DNA from: Geobacter sp. AOG2
Lineage (GTDB): Bacteria; Desulfobacterota; Desulfuromonadia; Geobacterales; Pseudopelobacteraceae
Assembly: GCF_019972295.1 (NCBI RefSeq)
Contig: NZ_BLJA01000001.1
Coordinates: 91,903-155,902 of the forward strand
Direction of reading: 5' to 3'
DNA length: 64,000 nucleotides
Part shown: one piece after another, positions 61,612 to 64,000 of the stretch
Layout: every line of letters begins with the position of its first letter
How positions within the stretch are numbered: position 1 is the first letter of the stretch
Notes under the pieces: model-generated
What the model was told of the DNA's origin: nothing
Seen by the model: only the letters and a program-made list of their open reading frames with translations
Database searches by the model: none
Position numbers and translations under genes: made by a program

Positions 61612-62019
61612 ATGAAAAAGACTATTACCGCATCGATGATATTGGTTGTTGTGGCCGCCTTGCTCGCGGGGACCTGGATAACTGCTTCCGCAAAGGAGAT
61701 CGTTGCCACGCTGAAGCATAAGGAAAACAACCTTACCTGCGCGGATTGCCACGGTACGGCCACTCCCACTGCGTTCGTACCGTCGAGTGTTTGCATTCGT
61801 TGCCACGACTCCGGCGACGGTACCTATCGCGGCAAACTGGATGCCCATGGTGAAGGAGTGGAAAAGGAGTACCGGGAAAGCGGCCGCATCAGGAAAATGT
61901 CGATTCACGACTCGCACCAGGGACCTGTGCGCTGTACCGTTTGCCATAGCGTGCATAAAAAACCCGCAGAAAAAATATACTGTAACTGGTGCCATAAGAT
62001 CGATGTGAAGGCCCCTTAG
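61612..62019 (+). CDS. Periplasmic tetraheme cytochrome c
   Basis: A 135-aa protein with a Sec signal (ILVVVAALLAGTWITASAKE) and four CxxCH motifs: CADCH 43-47, CIRCH 61-65, CTVCH 108-112 and CNWCH 124-128. Extra histidines (HKENN, HGEG, HDSHQG, HKK) can give bis-His ligation. Size and spacing resemble the cytochrome domain of Shewanella flavocytochrome c3. RBS GGAG precedes ATG 61612. It is the likely electron donor to the adjacent flavoprotein. Confidence 0.92.
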   Translation: MKKTITASMILVVVAALLAGTWITASAKEIVATLKHKENNLTCADCHGTATPTAFVPSSVCIRCHDSGDGTYRGKLDAHGEGVEKEYRESGRIRKMSIHDSHQGPVRCTVCHSVHKKPAEKIYCNWCHKIDVKAP

Positions 62020-62141
62020 GCAGTCCCGTCATCGAACTATGCACCATCTCTCGTGGTTTCATCATGCAAGGGCGGTATTCCGCCCTTGCATGACACTCGC
62101 CACTTTGCTCCAACAGCCCACAGACAAAGGTAGGTAGGCAG

Positions 62142-62417
62142 ATGCGTATTCTCGTGCCAGTAGTGTGTCTTAGTGTCTTTTGCGCTGCCTGCGCTGCCAA
62201 TCGCACGGCAGAGTTGGCTTCCGGCGATTATGTGGAGATAAGCAATCCCGATTACACGAGATGCTCCACGGCCCCGGCCACGATATGGGTGCCAAAAAGA
62301 TACTTGGATAGCGGCCCTTCGCGAGGTGGCGAGCTGTTGAAAAAGGCAACGGTGGAGGTTGTGGACGGTTTCAGGCGGTCGCTGAAGCTGGAGGATGAAC
62401 AGGCCCCGCAGCAGTGA
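62142..62417 (+). CDS. Small predicted lipoprotein
   Basis: A 91-aa protein with a signal peptide ending VFCAACAAN. Cys17 could be lipidated, but the lipobox (CAAC) is weak at position -3. The mature part is short and polar. I do not recognise the family. It lies between the cytochrome and porin genes, in the same direction. Confidence 0.6.
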   Translation: MRILVPVVCLSVFCAACAANRTAELASGDYVEISNPDYTRCSTAPATIWVPKRYLDSGPSRGGELLKKATVEVVDGFRRSLKLEDEQAPQQ

Positions 62418-62517
62418 GACGGCCTACCGTATTGACCGCCATCTTGCAGGGCGATGCTGTTGTCGGAAGGTTTCCTTTACTACCCAGTTTTACGAATATA
62501 ACAAAGGAGAAAATCAT

Positions 62518-63744
62518 ATGAGGAAAATTTGGGGACTGAGCGCCGTAGCTCTTCTTTTGGCTTCTCCCGCAATGGCCGACGAACCGGTCAAAAGCAAGTT
62601 CGACCTCTCCATCGGCGGTTACGTCAAGCTCGATTATGCCTACAACTCGGTAAAACTGAACTCACCCAAGCTGATCCCCCAGATGCCGGCTGGCGGAACG
62701 GCGAACGCTCAAAAGGATGAATCGACCTTTACCGCCCGCGAGTCCAGACTCTGGTTCAGGGCCAAAGGGCCCGACGCCTTCGGCGCAAAAACCGGCGCCC
62801 TTATCGAGGTCGATTTTTATGGCGGCGGCTCAGCGGTAAACAACGAAACCGGCACGCTGCGCATTCGCCACGCCTATGGCACCCTCGACTGGGACAACAC
62901 CCACATCCTGTTTGGCCAGACATGGGATATCTTTGGGCCTGCCGCGGCCAATACGGTTGATTTTTCAGTCAATGGTTTTACCGGCACGCCGAACTGCCCG
63001 CGGGTAGCCCAACTTCGCGTCACTCAGGATCTTGCAAAGAATCAGGATAACAAACTGAGCCTGATGTTGGGACTACAAAACCCACAACAGGAGTACAGCA
63101 CGCTGACGCCTAACAGTTATGGACCTGCCGTGAACGCCGCTGGTCGCCTCATTTACGAAAGCAATGCCTTGGGGGTCGCACCGGGCACAGGCGGCAAAGC
63201 GTTGAAGCCGTTGCAGGTTATGCTTTTCGGTGAAGCCGGTACCCAGAAGGTTACGGGTAATAAGGCGATTGATGTTTACGGCTACGGACTTTACGGTTTT
63301 GTGCCGCTTCTCAAGTCGGAAAATGGCAAGAGCCGGGCCATGACACTATCCCTCGAAACCCAAGCCTATATTGCGGCAGGGTTGGGGGATCAGCAGGCAA
63401 CCGGGGCCTCAACTACCGGGACGCTGCCAAACATGGGCGCCGCCCGTGGCTTCGGTGTCTATGGCCAGTTGATCTTTTATCCGTTGCAGGACTTGGGGGT
63501 AACTACCGGTTATGGACGGCGCCAATCCCTCGACTATGACAGCTTGAGCAAGGCAACTGCCACCGCGGGGGAAAGGTACAATCAACTCATCTACGCCAAC
63601 CTCGCCTATGATCTGAATGCGGCGGTCAGGGTGGCTACGGAGTACGAATACGCCTCTACCCGGTACAATGTCAAGCCGACCGGGGCAACCAGCGAACTGG
63701 GCAAGGCCAATATCTTCCGCCTGGCGTTCTACTACTACTTTTAA
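62518..63744 (+). CDS. Outer-membrane porin (DcaP/phosphate-selective-like)
   Basis: A 408-aa barrel protein. Start ATG 62518 follows AAAGGAG and gives a clear Sec signal, WGLSAVALLLASPAMADEP. It continues FDLSIGGYVKLDYAYNSVKL and TARESRLWFRAKGP, has ILFGQTWDIFGP typical of DcaP-type porins, and ends in FRLAFYYYF. It may admit the substrate for the periplasmic reductase; that is inference. The longer frame from 62395 overlaps the lipoprotein gene and lacks the signal at its start. Confidence 0.88.
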   Translation: MRKIWGLSAVALLLASPAMADEPVKSKFDLSIGGYVKLDYAYNSVKLNSPKLIPQMPAGGTANAQKDESTFTARESRLWFRAKGPDAFGAKTGALIEVDFYGGGSAVNNETGTLRIRHAYGTLDWDNTHILFGQTWDIFGPAAANTVDFSVNGFTGTPNCPRVAQLRVTQDLAKNQDNKLSLMLGLQNPQQEYSTLTPNSYGPAVNAAGRLIYESNALGVAPGTGGKALKPLQVMLFGEAGTQKVTGNKAIDVYGYGLYGFVPLLKSENGKSRAMTLSLETQAYIAAGLGDQQATGASTTGTLPNMGAARGFGVYGQLIFYPLQDLGVTTGYGRRQSLDYDSLSKATATAGERYNQLIYANLAYDLNAAVRVATEYEYASTRYNVKPTGATSELGKANIFRLAFYYYF

Positions 63745-63763
63745 GCCGGGACAAACGGCATGA

Positions 63764-63797
63764 CCGTCACCAAAGATCAGGTTGACTTTGGTGACGG
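63764..63797 (+). terminator. 12-bp perfect hairpin after the porin gene
   Basis: CCGTCACCAAAG pairs with CTTTGGTGACGG around a 10-nt loop. No T-run follows directly, so it may stabilise the 3' end rather than terminate. Confidence 0.55.
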
Positions 63798-63803
63798 CTT
63801 GGG

Positions 63804-63842
63804 AGCCCGTGGAGTTATCCCTCCTTCCTCCACGGGCTTTTC
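63804..63842 (+). terminator. Rho-independent terminator before ribB
   Basis: AGCCCGTGGAG (63804-63814) pairs perfectly with CTCCACGGGCT (63828-63838) and runs into TTTT. It separates the reductase operon from ribB. Confidence 0.8.
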
Positions 63843-63872
63843 CCGAGCCACAGTTTTACCGAGGAGCATGCC

Positions 63873-64000
63873 ATGGCACCATGCAGCATTGAAGCAGCGA
63901 TAGACGATATCCGCACAGGGAAGATGGTCATCCTGGTGGACGACGAAGACCGGGAGAACGAAGGGGACCTGACCATGGCCGCCGAGATGGTCACCCCGGA
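63873..64000 (+). CDS. ribB: RibB or RibBA, riboflavin synthesis (3' end beyond window)
   Basis: The 42 visible residues include [20 protein letters not shown], the active-site N-terminus of 3,4-dihydroxy-2-butanone-4-phosphate synthase (acidic [10 protein letters not shown] motif). Whether the protein also has the RibA half cannot be seen. ATG 63873 follows GAGGAG at 7 bases. Its product is on the path to FAD, the cofactor of the reductase upstream, though a terminator separates them. Confidence 0.88.
   Translation, partial: MAPCSIEAAIDDIRTGKMVILVDDEDRENEGDLTMAAEMVTP

Noticed and set aside
1..64000. tRNA, rRNA and riboswitch signals
   Set aside because: No cloverleaf, rRNA or recognisable riboswitch core was seen by eye; the stem-loops before ribB read as terminators rather than an FMN element.

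Overview
The window looks like a chromosomal segment of a Geobacter-type bacterium (Desulfuromonadia, formerly Deltaproteobacteria). The reasons are the high-GC coding sequence, the FlhF/FleN/FliA flagellar block, a type II secretion cluster beside glgP, a periplasmic flavoprotein encoded next to a tetraheme cytochrome c, and an RNase J gene. The genus is inferred from content and family knowledge; no 16S or other marker was searched.

Layout. (1) 1-15.1 kb, + strand: flagellar export, regulation and rod/ring/hook-junction genes, fliR-flhB-flhA-flhF-fleN-fliA-flgF-flgG-flgA-flgH-flgI-flgJ-flgN-flgK-flgL, ending in a rho-independent terminator. A sigma-54-type promoter lies before flhA. (2) 15.2-16.5 kb: a MATE efflux gene whose predicted promoter suggests a leaderless transcript. 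(3) 16.7-26.5 kb, - strand: an outer-membrane barrel, a PagL-type lipid A deacylase, a 611-aa protein of unknown function, a PhnP-like metallo-hydrolase, a tandem universal stress protein, an NRAMP metal transporter, RarD, a YbaK-like deacylase, an EamA transporter and a gamma-carbonic anhydrase-like protein. (4) 26.7-44.1 kb, + strand: dapF; gspC-D-E-F; glgP; gspL-M-N; nadD-rsfS; rlmH; plsC, two small membrane proteins and rnj. (5) 44.1-53.6 kb: an AT-rich island, compositionally unlike both flanks. It holds a TMTC-like membrane/TPR protein between duplicated flanks, and a four-gene operon: caspase-like protease, nitrilase fused to a large helical domain, NUDIX hydrolase and PfkB-type kinase. 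A REP-associated (Y1) transposase with perfect inverted repeats and a small membrane protein follow. (6) 53.8-57.5 kb: a sigma-54-type activator, a broken integrase and an orphan Fis-type DNA-binding protein. (7) 57.5-64 kb: a GntP permease and a Crp-type regulator (- strand), then a secreted flavoprotein, tetraheme cytochrome c, lipoprotein, porin and the start of ribB/ribBA (+ strand).

Two things stand out. First, the caspase/nitrilase/NUDIX/PfkB operon is compact, AT-rich, translationally coupled and sits among mobile-element debris. Its gene set resembles known prokaryotic conflict (defence) systems but matches none that I can name; defence is an inference. Second, at least ten copies of a roughly 65-200 bp MITE-like element with about 17-bp terminal inverted repeats lie in the gaps between co-directional genes from 7 to 41 kb. 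The forward-oriented copies begin almost exactly at stop codons.

The flavoprotein/tetraheme pair with its own Crp-like regulator and paired palindromic operators looks like a regulated periplasmic respiratory reductase. It appears to lack the fumarate-reductase active-site residues, so its electron acceptor is probably something else.
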